From NCBI GenBank assembly GCA_965228065.1, contig OZ245788.1, positions 3,534,001 through 3,598,000 on the forward strand: 64,000 nucleotides of DNA. Direction: 5' to 3'. Source of the stretch: Sphingobium_A sp965228065 (GTDB lineage Bacteria > Pseudomonadota > Alphaproteobacteria > Sphingomonadales > Sphingomonadaceae). A program made the position numbers and the translations under genes. A model generated the notes under the pieces. It worked only from the letters and a program-made list of their open reading frames with translations. It was not told the DNA's origin and did not search any database. Shown piece by piece: positions 33,321 to 42,157 of this stretch. The stretch's first letter is position 1; each line of letters starts with the position of its first letter.

Positions 33321-34325
33321 ATGGCCGCTCTGCCCGAGACGATGACCGCGATCGATCCGGCTGAACCGGGCGGACCCGACGTGCTTCGGCCCGTCGAGCG
33401 CCCGGTGCCGAAACCCGGCCCCGGAGAGGTGCTGATCAAGGTGGAGGCGGCCGGCGTCAACCGGCCCGATGTCGCCCAGCGACTGGGCTATTATCCACCA
33501 CCCAAGGGTGCGCCGACCATATTGGGGCTGGAGGTTGCGGGCCGGGTGGTCGCGGCCGCCGATGGTGATGGCGCCGACATGATCGGACAGGCGGTCTGCG
33601 CGCTCATCTCCGGCGGCGGCTATGCCGAATATGCGCTGGCACCGATCGGCCAGTGCCTGCCGGTTCCGCCGGCGATCACCATGGTCGAGGCCGCGGCGAT
33701 TCCCGAGACACTGTTCACCGTGTGGACCAATTTGTTCGAGCGGGCCTATGCCGTGGAGGGCGATGTCGTGCTGGTCCATGGCGGCACAAGCGGGATCGGG
33801 ACGATGGCGATCACGCTGGGCAAGCTTTTCGGGCTCACCATGATCGTAACCTGCGGATCGGACGAGAAATGCGACGCCGCCAGGGCATTGGGGGCCGATG
33901 TCGCTATCAATTACAAGACCGAGGATTTTGTCGCCAGGGTGCGCGAGGAAACGGAAGGCCGCGGCTGCAATGCCGTGCTCGACATGGTCGGCGGCGATTA
34001 TCTGCCGCGCAACATCAAATGCCTGGCGGAGGACGGCCGGCACGTCTCGATCGCAACACTCGGGGGCGCATCGGCAGAGGTGCCAATTATGGCGGTGATG
34101 CTGAAACGCCTGACTTTGACGGGTTCGACGCTGCGTGCTCGCTCGGTCGAGTTCAAGACGCTCGTGGCGGATGAACTGTCGCGCAGCGTGTGGCCGCATG
34201 TCGCCGAGGGGCGATTGAAGCCGGTGATCGACAGAACCTTTCCGCTTGCCGAGGCGGCCAGTGCGCACCAATACATGGAATCCGGAGATCATATCGGAAA
34301 GATAGTTCTGCTGACTGGGGGATGA
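33321..34325 (+). CDS. NAD(P)H:quinone oxidoreductase (MDR/zeta-crystallin type)
   Basis: A 334-residue zinc-free medium-chain reductase. It has the GroES-like N-half (PKPGPGEVLIKVEAAGVNRPDVAQRLGYYPPP and GLEVAGRVV) and a Rossmann half with VLVHGGTSGIGTMAI near 145, the nucleotide-binding core. The end FPLAEAASAHQYMESGDHIGKIVL is typical of the PIG3/quinone reductase branch. It reduces quinones with NADPH. ATG 33321 is preceded by AGGGGGA with normal spacing. The stop overlaps the next gene (ATGA). Confidence 0.92.
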   Translation: MAALPETMTAIDPAEPGGPDVLRPVERPVPKPGPGEVLIKVEAAGVNRPDVAQRLGYYPPPKGAPTILGLEVAGRVVAAADGDGADMIGQAVCALISGGGYAEYALAPIGQCLPVPPAITMVEAAAIPETLFTVWTNLFERAYAVEGDVVLVHGGTSGIGTMAITLGKLFGLTMIVTCGSDEKCDAARALGADVAINYKTEDFVARVREETEGRGCNAVLDMVGGDYLPRNIKCLAEDGRHVSIATLGGASAEVPIMAVMLKRLTLTGSTLRARSVEFKTLVADELSRSVWPHVAEGRLKPVIDRTFPLAEAASAHQYMESGDHIGKIVLLTGG

Positions 34326-34801
34326 GGATGCGGTTTGGGGCATGGGCGCTGGGGCTGGCGGTCGGGACGATATTGACCGCGACTGCGCCGGCAGAGGCAC
34401 GGCGATCGGCCATGTCGAACACGCCGGAAATCGCGCTGGTTGCCGATCTGCCGAATGATTCGCGTTTCGAGGCCTATGGTGCCGATGGGCGGACGGTGAC
34501 GCTCGATCTCGGCTGGTCCTATCGCGAGTTCAGCGCAGTGTGGATGCCTTTTGCCGCGTGGAAGGACGCCGGCTTCGTCTTCTATTCGCGCGGTACCGAC
34601 GGGCAGACCCATCTGGCGCCGGCGACGGGACGCGAGCTTGAGGCGATCAAACAACTGACCGGCATCGACTATGAAGCCGACTATGCCTTTCCCTATTGGC
34701 ACTATTTCTGGGGCTGGATCCCGCTCGCGTTCGTGATCGGGCTGATCGTCTGGCGCTGGCGTCAGGAACAGAAGCGCAAGGACGCCGAAGGCATCATCTG
34801 A
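34322..34801 (+). CDS. Exported membrane-anchored protein, unknown
   Basis: A 159-residue protein coupled to the quinone reductase by an ATGA overlap. It has an N-terminal signal/anchor (FGAWALGLAVGTILTATAPAEA), a roughly 90-residue periplasmic domain with DLGWSYREFSAVWMPFAAWKDAGFVFYSRGTDG, and a C-terminal membrane helix WGWIPLAFVIGLIVWRW followed by a charged tail. No enzyme motif. It could support membrane quinone chemistry given its neighbour, which is only an inference from coupling. Confidence 0.75.
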   Translation: MRMRFGAWALGLAVGTILTATAPAEARRSAMSNTPEIALVADLPNDSRFEAYGADGRTVTLDLGWSYREFSAVWMPFAAWKDAGFVFYSRGTDGQTHLAPATGRELEAIKQLTGIDYEADYAFPYWHYFWGWIPLAFVIGLIVWRWRQEQKRKDAEGII

Positions 34802-34803
34802 CC

Positions 34804-35424
34804 ATGAGCGAGAAACTGGTCCTCCACGAATATGCGCAGTCGGGCAATTGCTACAAGATCCGGCTGACCGCGGCGCATCTCGGCCTGAGGCTGGAACGCG
34901 TCGAATACGACATATTGAAGGGCGAGACGCGAACGCCCGAATTCCTGACCAACATCAATCCGGTCGGCCGGATACCGGTGCTTCAGGTCGGGCGGCGCTT
35001 CCTGGCGGAAAGCAATGCGGCCTGTTTCTATCTGGCCGATGGGTCCGCGCTGATTCCGAAGGATCGTTTCTCGCGCGCCGACATGCTGCGCTGGATGTTC
35101 TTCGAGCAATATCATCACGAACCCAATCTTGCGACAGTCCGCTACTGGCTGGTGTTCATCGGCACCGATGCGCTGAGCGAGGTGCAGCGCGTGCAGCTTC
35201 CGGCGAAGCGCCTGGCGGGCGATGCCGCGCTCCAGCGGATGGACGACCATCTGGCGCTCAGCAACTGGTTCGTGGGGGAGGGCCCGACCCTCGCCGACAT
35301 CAGTCTCTATGCCTACACCCATGTGGCGGAGGAGGGTGGATTCGATCTGTCGCTCTACCCGCATGTTCAGGCATGGCTGGATCGCATGGCGCAATTGCGC
35401 GGCCATGTTGTCATGGAAGCGTAA
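34804..35424 (+). CDS. Glutathione S-transferase family protein
   Basis: A 206-residue GST-fold protein. The thioredoxin-like N-domain shows YAQSGNCYKIRLTAAHLGL (Ser in the glutathione-activating position) and NPVGRIPVLQVG with the cis-Pro, then AESNAACFYLAD. The all-alpha domain follows with ALQRMDDHLALSNWFVGEGPTLADISLYAYTHVAEEGG. Substrate unknown; beta/theta-like bacterial GSTs detoxify electrophiles. It starts 2 bp after the previous gene, so the three genes from 33321 form one operon. Confidence 0.9.
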   Translation: MSEKLVLHEYAQSGNCYKIRLTAAHLGLRLERVEYDILKGETRTPEFLTNINPVGRIPVLQVGRRFLAESNAACFYLADGSALIPKDRFSRADMLRWMFFEQYHHEPNLATVRYWLVFIGTDALSEVQRVQLPAKRLAGDAALQRMDDHLALSNWFVGEGPTLADISLYAYTHVAEEGGFDLSLYPHVQAWLDRMAQLRGHVVMEA

Positions 35425-35498
35425 TCGCTTCGGCGTTCAAACTGTAACAGAAAATCGCGATTGATCCCGGGCAAGGGCAATGTCCGGGGAAAGAAGAT

Positions 35499-36368
35499 AT
35501 GGACGCGATTGCGCGCTTTGCCGCCGAGGGTGAAGTTTTCGACTTCCACCGATCCGAACCGACGATTCCGGAACCTTGCCAGAGCCGGACGCGGCAGCGT
35601 TACCGGACGATCTGGATTTCGGATATCCATCTCGGTACGCGCGGCTGCAACGCCGACATGCTGATCGACTTCCTCGACAGCACCGACAGCGACACGCTGT
35701 ATCTGGTCGGCGACATCATCGATGGCTGGCGGCTGAAGAAGCGGCTCTACTGGCCGGCGGCGCATAACGACATCGTCTGGCGGATCCTGAAGCGCGCGAA
35801 GCGCGGCACCAGGATCATCTATATTCCCGGCAATCACGACGAAGTCCTGCGCCCCTATGCCGGCCTCAATTTCGGCGGTGTCGAGATCCGGCGCAATGCG
35901 ATCCACGAGACTGCCGATGGTCGCAAACTGCTGGTGCTGCACGGCGACGAGTTCGACACGATCATGCTCGCCCATCGCTGGCTCGCCCATGTCGGCGACT
36001 TTGCCTACGAAGTGATGATGAAGCTCAACTATATCGTGAACCGTGTCCGCACGGGGCTCGGGCTTCCTTATTGGTCGCTTTCGAAAATGGCCAAGCACAA
36101 GGTGAAGAACGCGATCGAGTTCATCTCCAAATTCGAGGAGATCGTGGCCCACGAAGCCGGACAGCGCGGCGTGGACGGCGTGGTCTGCGGCCATATCCAC
36201 ACCGCTGATATCCGCGATATCGCCGGCGTCGAATATTATAATGACGGCGACTGGGTCGAGGGATGCACCGCGCTGGTCGAGCATTTCGACGGACGGATGG
36301 AGGTTCTCCACTGGGCCGACGAGATCGCGACGCGCAACAGCCGCGACGTCGCGCGGATCGCGGCATGA
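35499..36368 (+). CDS. LpxH-like metallophosphatase (UDP-2,3-diacylglucosamine diphosphatase family)
   Basis: A 289-residue calcineurin-like phosphoesterase. The metal ligands lie in ISDIHLGTRGCNADMLIDFLD near residue 40, VGDIIDGW near 68, GNHDEVLRP near 105, HGDEFDTIMLAHRWLAH near 145 and CGHIHTADIRD near 225. Family members are annotated as LpxH-type because they share the DIHLG and helical cap, but true lipid A genes are not nearby. It is followed, with ATGA overlap, by a GT4 glycosyltransferase, suggesting a joint role in a glycolipid or polyprenyl-linked pathway. ATG 35499 follows AAAGAAG. Confidence 0.88.
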   Translation: MDAIARFAAEGEVFDFHRSEPTIPEPCQSRTRQRYRTIWISDIHLGTRGCNADMLIDFLDSTDSDTLYLVGDIIDGWRLKKRLYWPAAHNDIVWRILKRAKRGTRIIYIPGNHDEVLRPYAGLNFGGVEIRRNAIHETADGRKLLVLHGDEFDTIMLAHRWLAHVGDFAYEVMMKLNYIVNRVRTGLGLPYWSLSKMAKHKVKNAIEFISKFEEIVAHEAGQRGVDGVVCGHIHTADIRDIAGVEYYNDGDWVEGCTALVEHFDGRMEVLHWADEIATRNSRDVARIAA

Positions 36369-37411
36369 TCCGCGGCGCCCCGATGCGGATCGCCATCGTC
36401 ACCGATGCGTGGGAGCCTCAGATCAATGGCGTCGTCCGCACGTTGAGGGCGGTTCGTGCAGAATTGGAAGGGGAGGGGCACGAGGTGCGCGTGATATCTC
36501 CGGATCTCTTCTATTCGCTGCCATGCCCCACCTATCCGGAGATCCGTCTTGCCATGGCGCGGACGGTGACTGTGGGAACGATGATCGCAGATTTCGCGCC
36601 CGACGCCATTCATCTCGCGACCGAGGGACCGCTGTGCGTCGCCGCGCGACGTTGGTGCCTCAGGCGGAAGATTCCGTTCACCACCGCCTATCATACGCAA
36701 TTCCCCGACTATGCCGCGAAGCGGACGGGAATGCCCGCCGAATGGTTCTGGCGCTACATTCAGTGGTTTCATGCCCCGTCGAGCGCCGTGCTGGCGTCCA
36801 CGGCGTCGATCCGGGAAACGTTGCGCGCGCATGGCATCGATCGGCTGACCCATTGGGGCCGCGGCGTCGATCTGGCCTGTTTTGGGCCTGACGCTCCGCC
36901 ACCGCCCGATTTTGCGGGGCTGCCGCGTCCAATCCAGCTTTATGTCGGCCGGGTCGCGGTGGAGAAGAATATCGAGGAGTTTCTTGGCAGCGACGAGCCG
37001 GGCACCAAGGTCGTGGTCGGGGATGGGCCGGCGCGCGAGATGCTCGAGGCTGCCTATCCCGACACTCTGTTTCTGGGCACGCTTTCGGGCCGTGCCCTGG
37101 CCGGCGCCTATGCAGGCGCGGACGTCTTCGTCTTTCCCAGCCGGACGGACACGTTCGGGCTGGTGATGATCGAAGCGCTTGCCTGCGGCACGCCGGTTGC
37201 CGCCCATCGCGTTACCGGGCCGATCGACGTGATCGACGAGAGCGTCGGTGCAATGGACGAGGATCTGAACGTCGCGATCCGTCGTGCGCTGACGCGCGAT
37301 CGTGCGGATTGCGCTGGCTATGGCGCGCGTTTCACCTGGGCGGCGAGTGCCCGGGAGTTTCGCGATGCCCTGGTGCCGATCATGGGACAGGTGCTGGCCG
37401 AGGCTGCCTGA
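36365..37411 (+). CDS. GT4-family glycosyltransferase
   Basis: A 348-residue GT-B glycosyltransferase similar to GDP-mannose-dependent alpha-mannosyltransferases (MgtA/PimB-like). The N-half starts RIAIVTDAWEPQINGVVRTLRAV and has the acceptor-side HLATEGPLCVAARRWC and TAYHTQFPDY. The nucleotide-sugar half has YVGRVAVEKNIEEFL near 210, VVGDGPAR near 237 and the EX7E-type SRTDTFGLVMIEALACGTPVAA near 290. The start overlaps the phosphatase stop in ATGA; MRIAIVTD 18 bp on is the alternative. Likely glycosylates a membrane lipid; donor sugar not certain. Confidence 0.9.
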   Translation: MIRGAPMRIAIVTDAWEPQINGVVRTLRAVRAELEGEGHEVRVISPDLFYSLPCPTYPEIRLAMARTVTVGTMIADFAPDAIHLATEGPLCVAARRWCLRRKIPFTTAYHTQFPDYAAKRTGMPAEWFWRYIQWFHAPSSAVLASTASIRETLRAHGIDRLTHWGRGVDLACFGPDAPPPPDFAGLPRPIQLYVGRVAVEKNIEEFLGSDEPGTKVVVGDGPAREMLEAAYPDTLFLGTLSGRALAGAYAGADVFVFPSRTDTFGLVMIEALACGTPVAAHRVTGPIDVIDESVGAMDEDLNVAIRRALTRDRADCAGYGARFTWAASAREFRDALVPIMGQVLAEAA

Positions 37412-37494
37412 GGGGTTGTTTGGCGCCTCTGGAAAGCAAGCTCTGGACGGGCGACAATCATAATCTCGCCCATTTCCGGCGCTAGCGTCGGGCG

Positions 37495-38124
37495 ATGGAT
37501 GCAACCCAGTCGCTTGTCGCCTTTACCGCCGCCGCGATGGTGATGACGATCACGCCTGGTGTCGATACGGCGATGGTGATCAGAAGCGTGGCGTCGGGCG
37601 GCCCGCACCAGGCGTTGCTCGCGGCGCTCGGGATCGGGCTTGGTTGCCTGGCTTGGGGTGCCGCCGTCGCGCTGGGTCTTGGCGCGGTGCTGGCCGCTTC
37701 GACATTGGCTTTCACGATCCTCAAATTCATCGGCGCGGCCTATCTGATATGGCTCGGGGTGAAATTGATCTTGTCGCCGCGCGATCGCCTGATGGCCGAT
37801 GAAGGTACGAATACCGCCATCAGTGCCCGGCGCGCCCTTCGTCGGGGGTTTCTGGCCAATCTGCTCAATCCCAAGGTCGGTGTCTTCTATATCTCCTTCC
37901 TTCCGCAATTCGTGCCGGCGGGTGCGGACGTGGTGAGCTTTTCGTTTCTGCTCGCTTGCATCCATGTGCTGACGAGCATGATCTGGTTCGCGGCGCTGAT
38001 CGCCGCGGCGGTTCCGCTTGGGCGTTTCCTCGCGCGTCCCCCGGTGGTGCGGGTGCTGGATCGCATAACCGGGGGAATCTTCGTTGCCTTTGGCCTCCGG
38101 CTCGCTCTGGCCCGGCAGCCCTGA
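37495..38124 (+). CDS. LysE/RhtB-type amino acid exporter
   Basis: A 209-residue inner membrane protein with about six hydrophobic segments. The family opening is visible as FTAAAMVMTITPGVDTAMVIRSVASGGPHQALLAALGIGLGC. It also has FIGAAYLIWLGVKLI near 80 and GFLANLLNPKVGVFYISFLPQF near 122, the RhtB hallmark. It probably exports an amino acid such as homoserine, threonine or a related compound. It stands alone after the glycosyltransferase; a terminator-like hairpin follows 77 nt downstream. Confidence 0.92.
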   Translation: MDATQSLVAFTAAAMVMTITPGVDTAMVIRSVASGGPHQALLAALGIGLGCLAWGAAVALGLGAVLAASTLAFTILKFIGAAYLIWLGVKLILSPRDRLMADEGTNTAISARRALRRGFLANLLNPKVGVFYISFLPQFVPAGADVVSFSFLLACIHVLTSMIWFAALIAAAVPLGRFLARPPVVRVLDRITGGIFVAFGLRLALARQP

Positions 38125-38200
38125 TCCTGCGCCTTCAGCGGGGCTTGGTGATGAAACTTGCCCTTGATCGCGTTCGGCACTAGATCGGTTGCATGCTTCC

Positions 38201-38233
38201 GGCCGCTCCATAAAGGGGCGGCCCTTATTTTAT
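38201..38233 (+). terminator. Intrinsic terminator-like hairpin between lysE-type gene and trcR
   Basis: GGCCGCTCC (38201-38209) and GGGGCGGCC (38215-38223) form a 9-bp stem with one G-U pair and an ATAAA loop, followed by CTTATTTTAT. It would stop transcripts from upstream. A possible promoter, TTGCCC-N17-TAGATC (38158-38186), places the same hairpin inside the trcR leader. Confidence 0.6.
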
Positions 38234-38248
38234 CTGGAGAATTCCGTC

Positions 38249-38935
38249 GTGGCTCAGCCGCTCATGCCCCATGCGACCGCATCCTGGCTGGTCGACAACA
38301 CTTCGCTCAGCTTTGAGCAGATCGCGGAATTCTGTGGGCTCCACATTCTCGAGGTCCAGGCGATCGCCGACGATACCGCGGCCACCAAGCTGACTGGCCG
38401 CGATCCGGTGCGTGCGCACGAAATCACGATGGAAGAGATCGAGAAGGGCCAGAACAATCCTGGCTACACGCTGAAGATGGAGAAGGGGCCGGAACAGATC
38501 CGCCGCACCAAGGGGCCACGCTACACCCCGGTCTCCAAGCGGCAGGACAAGCCCGACGGCATCGCCTGGATCATCCGCAACCATCCCGAAATCTCGGATG
38601 GCGCGATCGGCAAGCTGATCGGCACGACCCGCACGACGATCCAGGCGCTGCGCGAGCGCAGCCATTGGAACATCGCGAACATCATTCCCAAGGATCCCGT
38701 GACGCTCGGCCTGTGTTCGCAGCGTGAACTGGACGCGCTGGTGACACGTGCCGCGAAGAAGGCCGGAATCGAGGCGCCGACCGACAATCGCATCGATGGC
38801 GATCGTGCCGCGTTGATCGAGGAACTTCGCGCGGAACGCGATGCCGCTGCACGCGAGGCGGAAGCCGCGCTGAATGCCGAGGAGGCACCGCCGGCCCCCG
38901 TCGAGCTGACGCGTGACTCACTCTTCAAAAAATAA
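38249..38935 (+). CDS. trcR: Cell-cycle transcriptional regulator TrcR (DUF1013)
   Basis: A 228-residue alphaproteobacterial DNA-binding protein. The start is a GTG at 38249 with GGAG about 9 nt upstream; the resulting N-terminus AQPLMPHATASWLVDNTSLS matches the family, followed by FEQIAEFCGLHILEVQAIADD and NPGYTLKMEKGPEQIRRTKGPRYTPVSKRQDKPDGIAWIIRNHPEISDGAIGKLIGTTRTTI, which is a helix-turn-helix. The C-terminal 50 residues are an Ala/Glu-rich helix ending in a Lys pair. It overlaps the next gene by 23 bp. Confidence 0.9.
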   Translation: MAQPLMPHATASWLVDNTSLSFEQIAEFCGLHILEVQAIADDTAATKLTGRDPVRAHEITMEEIEKGQNNPGYTLKMEKGPEQIRRTKGPRYTPVSKRQDKPDGIAWIIRNHPEISDGAIGKLIGTTRTTIQALRERSHWNIANIIPKDPVTLGLCSQRELDALVTRAAKKAGIEAPTDNRIDGDRAALIEELRAERDAAAREAEAALNAEEAPPAPVELTRDSLFKK

Positions 38936-40013
38936 CGGCTCGCCCGATGCGTCGCTGACGCAGGACGAGAGTTTCGTCGCGACCAGCTATCGGGGACTGA
39001 CCTATCCGCTCGGCACCTTCGCGCCGGAGCCGGGCATGCTTCATGCGCTGGAGGGCGGCGTGCGCTGGGCGCGCATTCGTCTGTCTGGTTCGCTGGGGCA
39101 CATCAATTGCTGGGCGCTCGATGATGGCGATGGTGTCGCCATCTGCGACACCGGCATGAATCTGGATCCCTGCCGGGAGGATTGGGACGCGATCTTTGCC
39201 GGGCCGTTGGCGGATGTCGCTGTCACTCGCGTCGTGGGTACGCATCTTCATCCCGATCATATCGGCCTTGCCGGATGGCTTTCCGATCGTTTCGGGGCGT
39301 CGGTGTGGATGACCCGTGGCGAATGGCTGACCGCGCAATTGCTGCGCAACGATGCGCGCGACCGGATTCCCGACGAAGTCGTCGCGATGCGTCGTGCGGC
39401 AGGCTGGAACGACGTACAGATCGCGGAGGCCGAAGAAGAGGGCTGGGGCCGCATCAAGCATTATCTCTCCGCGCTGCCCTATGGCTATCGGCGCATCAAT
39501 GACGGCGATGTGCTGGATTTCGGTGCCGAACGCTGGCGTGTGGTGACGGGATCGGGGCACAGCCCGGAACATGCCTGCCTGGTGAACGATCGTGTCGGGT
39601 ACATGATCTCCGGCGATCAGGTTCTTCCACGGATCAGTTCGAACGTCTCGCTCAGTGCGGTCGAGCCCGATGGCGATCCGCTCGGCGATTGGCTGGATTC
39701 GATCGACAAACTGCTCGAACTTCCCGACGATCTGCTGGTCCTGCCGGCGCATGGCGAACCGTTTCGCGGTCTTCATGCGCGCCTTGAGGCGATGCGCGAC
39801 GAGCATCATGAACGATTGGACGAACTGGCGATCTTCCTGAAGACGCCACGCCGCGCCGTCGATTGTTTCGAAAAGCTGTTTCGCCGCAAGATCGACCAGA
39901 GCGTTCTCGGCCTGGCGACGGGAGAGGCGCTGTCGCATCTTCGCCATCTTGAGGTCGAGGGTCGCGCCGCACGAACTGTAAGCGACGATGTCTGGTGGTT
40001 CCAGGCGGCTTGA
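38913..40013 (+). CDS. MBL-fold metallo-hydrolase
   Basis: A 366-residue zinc hydrolase. The metal site is GTHLHPDHIGLAG near residue 111 (HxHxDH), plus a His in VTGSGHSPEHACLV near 212, an Asp in MISGDQVLPRISS near 228 and a His in LVLPAHGEPF near 265. The extra C-terminal helical part (DEHHERLDELAIFLKTPRRAVDCFEKLF) resembles the lactamase-B/SoxH-like or CoA-thioester group. A GTG at 38913 is the start, inside the end of trcR. It ends 31 bp before the acyl-CoA ligase, suggesting a role in acyl-CoA/fatty acid metabolism; substrate unknown. Confidence 0.85.
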   Translation: MTHSSKNNGSPDASLTQDESFVATSYRGLTYPLGTFAPEPGMLHALEGGVRWARIRLSGSLGHINCWALDDGDGVAICDTGMNLDPCREDWDAIFAGPLADVAVTRVVGTHLHPDHIGLAGWLSDRFGASVWMTRGEWLTAQLLRNDARDRIPDEVVAMRRAAGWNDVQIAEAEEEGWGRIKHYLSALPYGYRRINDGDVLDFGAERWRVVTGSGHSPEHACLVNDRVGYMISGDQVLPRISSNVSLSAVEPDGDPLGDWLDSIDKLLELPDDLLVLPAHGEPFRGLHARLEAMRDEHHERLDELAIFLKTPRRAVDCFEKLFRRKIDQSVLGLATGEALSHLRHLEVEGRAARTVSDDVWWFQAA

Positions 40014-40044
40014 CCCCCCGGCCGTGCCGCTTACATTCGTGTCA

Positions 40045-41730
40045 ATGAGCGCGGACACACCGATCTGGACATCGCATTACGACCATCCCGGCCCATGGGA
40101 GCGGACCTTCGCGCCGCTTTCGCTGCCGGCAATGCTGGAAATCAGTGCCGAGCGCCGGCCGGATGCGCCGCTGATCGACTTCATGGGGCGGCGTTACAGC
40201 TATGCCGAAGTGCTGGACGGCGTGAACCGGGTCGCATGCGGCCTGGCGAAACTGGGCGTCGTTCCGGGCGACCGGGTCGGCCTGTTCCTGCCCAATGTCC
40301 CGCATTATCTGGCGGCCTATTACGGCGCGCTGAAGCTGGGCGCGACCGTCGTCAATTTCTCGCCGCTCTACACCGCCGACGAACTCGCTCATCAGGTCGA
40401 GGATTCGGGCACGAAGCTGCTCTTCACCTTGTCCGCGACCGCGTTGCTGCCGACTGCGCTCAAAGTGATGGAGCGTTCGGGATTGGAGCGCATCGTCGTC
40501 GGCTCGGTCGCCGGGGCGCTGCCAACAGGCAAGTCGCTGCTGTACCGGATGTTCCGCCGTTCCGAAGTTGCCGCGCGGCCGTCGGATCCGCGAATCAGCA
40601 GCTTTTCCGCGTTGATCGCCAATGACGGTGGGTTCCAGGCGCCTTCGATCGATCCGGCGCGCGATGTGGCGCTGATCCAATATACCGGCGGCACCACCGG
40701 TACGCCCAAGGGCGCGATGCTGACCCACCAGAACCTGACCGCCAATGCGCGACAGGTGAATGCGATCGATCCCTGGCAGGATGGCGAAGATCGGATCGTC
40801 GGCGTGCTGCCCTTCTTCCATGTCTTCGCCAACACATGCGTACTCAACCGGACGGTGCAGCGCGGGGGCATGATCGCGATGCTGCCGCGTTTCGATGCCG
40901 CGCAGACGCTGGCGCTGATCGAACGGGTGAAGGCGACCGCGCTGCCCGGCGTGCCCACCATGTATCAGGCACTGCTCGATCATGCGCATGTCGAGCGCAC
41001 CGATTTCTCGTCGCTGCGCGTCTGCATTTCGGGCGGTGCGCCTTTGCCGGAGGCGCTGAAGACGCGATTCGAGGCGAAGACCGGTGCACGCGTGATCGAA
41101 GGCTATGGACTGACGGAAAGCGCGGGCGTCGTTTCGACCAATCCGTATGAAAGCGCGGGCAAGACCGGCACGATCGGCCAGCCGATTCCCGGAACCTTCG
41201 TCAAGCTGGTCGACAAGGAGGATCCGCGCAAACCGCCCGCCGATGGCGAGCCGGGTGAGATCGTGTTCGCCGGACCGCAGGTGATGAAGGGTTATTGGCA
41301 GAGGCCCGATGCCGATGCCGAAGTGTTCGTCGACGGCTATCTGCGCACCGGCGATGTCGGTGAAATCGATGCCGATGGCTATATCCGCATCGTCGATCGG
41401 TTGAAGGACATGATCGCGGTCGGCGGCTTCAAGGTGTTCCCGAGCCAGGTGGAGGATGTGCTTTATCGTCACCCGGCAGTGAAGGAGGCGCTTGTGATCG
41501 GAATCCCGGACGAATATCACGGAGAAGTGCCTAAGGCTTTCGTAACGCTAAATGGCGCGGTGGGGATTCAAGGAGAGGAACTGAAGGCCTGGCTGAATCC
41601 GCAGCTTGGTAAGCATGAGCGTGTCGTGGCGGTCGAGGTGCGGGAAAGCCTGCCCAAGACGCTCGTCGGCAAGCTCAGCCGCAAGGAGCTGGTGGAAGAG
41701 GAACGGGCCAAGGCTTTGATGAGGGGCTGA
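40045..41730 (+). CDS. fadD: Long-chain fatty acid-CoA ligase (AMP-binding enzyme)
   Basis: A 561-residue ATP-dependent acyl-CoA synthetase. Adenylation motifs are IQYTGGTTGTPKGAMLTHQN near 210, the following FFHVFANT, GYGLTESAG near 350, and C-terminal GYLRTGDVGEIDADGYIRIVDRLKDMIAVGGFKVFPSQVE near 430-470 with the catalytic Lys in LVGKLSRKEL near 545. It activates free fatty acids for breakdown or lipid use. ATG 40045 is chosen over an in-frame extension from 39988. The gene follows the MBL hydrolase on one strand. Confidence 0.92.
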   Translation: MSADTPIWTSHYDHPGPWERTFAPLSLPAMLEISAERRPDAPLIDFMGRRYSYAEVLDGVNRVACGLAKLGVVPGDRVGLFLPNVPHYLAAYYGALKLGATVVNFSPLYTADELAHQVEDSGTKLLFTLSATALLPTALKVMERSGLERIVVGSVAGALPTGKSLLYRMFRRSEVAARPSDPRISSFSALIANDGGFQAPSIDPARDVALIQYTGGTTGTPKGAMLTHQNLTANARQVNAIDPWQDGEDRIVGVLPFFHVFANTCVLNRTVQRGGMIAMLPRFDAAQTLALIERVKATALPGVPTMYQALLDHAHVERTDFSSLRVCISGGAPLPEALKTRFEAKTGARVIEGYGLTESAGVVSTNPYESAGKTGTIGQPIPGTFVKLVDKEDPRKPPADGEPGEIVFAGPQVMKGYWQRPDADAEVFVDGYLRTGDVGEIDADGYIRIVDRLKDMIAVGGFKVFPSQVEDVLYRHPAVKEALVIGIPDEYHGEVPKAFVTLNGAVGIQGEELKAWLNPQLGKHERVVAVEVRESLPKTLVGKLSRKELVEEERAKALMRG

Positions 41731-41799
41731 TTCACGCCTGTGGGGGGCGGATCACCTTGCCGCCCGAGATAATCGGGCTCGAGACCGATCGGGTGAAGC

Positions 41800-42096
41800 A
41801 TGACCGTTTACGCCGTGGCGTTGATCACCATCGACGACCGTATCACGTACAAGCGCTATCAGCGGAATTTCGGCGCTGTTTTCGACAAGTTCCAAGGCAA
41901 GGTTCTGGCGATGCGGGACAAGCCCCGCGTCGTCGAGGGCGAATGGGAAGGCGACAAGGTCATCATAATGGCCTTTCCGGACGAGGCGGCGTTCGAGGCA
42001 TGGCGCCTGTCGCCGGAATATGCGGAGATCGTCGGAGATCGATTCTCGTCGACCACCGGGCCCGTGCTGCTCGTCGACGGGCATCCCTGGTCTTGA
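41800..42096 (+). CDS. DUF1330 (dimeric alpha-beta barrel) protein
   Basis: A 98-residue DUF1330 protein. The ferredoxin-like barrel is suggested by TVYAVALITIDDRITYKRYQRNF, AMRDKPRVVEGEWEGDKVIIMAFPDEAAFEAWRLSPEY and the IVGDRFSSTTGPVLLVDG close. DUF1330 belongs to the dimeric alpha-beta barrel clan; no catalytic residue is assigned. It stands between the acyl-CoA ligase and xseB. Confidence 0.85.
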   Translation: MTVYAVALITIDDRITYKRYQRNFGAVFDKFQGKVLAMRDKPRVVEGEWEGDKVIIMAFPDEAAFEAWRLSPEYAEIVGDRFSSTTGPVLLVDGHPWS

Positions 42097-42157
42097 ATGA
42101 AGGCCGATTTGCGGGCTTCGCTTGACCCCACCCGGCCCACTCCGCCATAGCGGCGGC

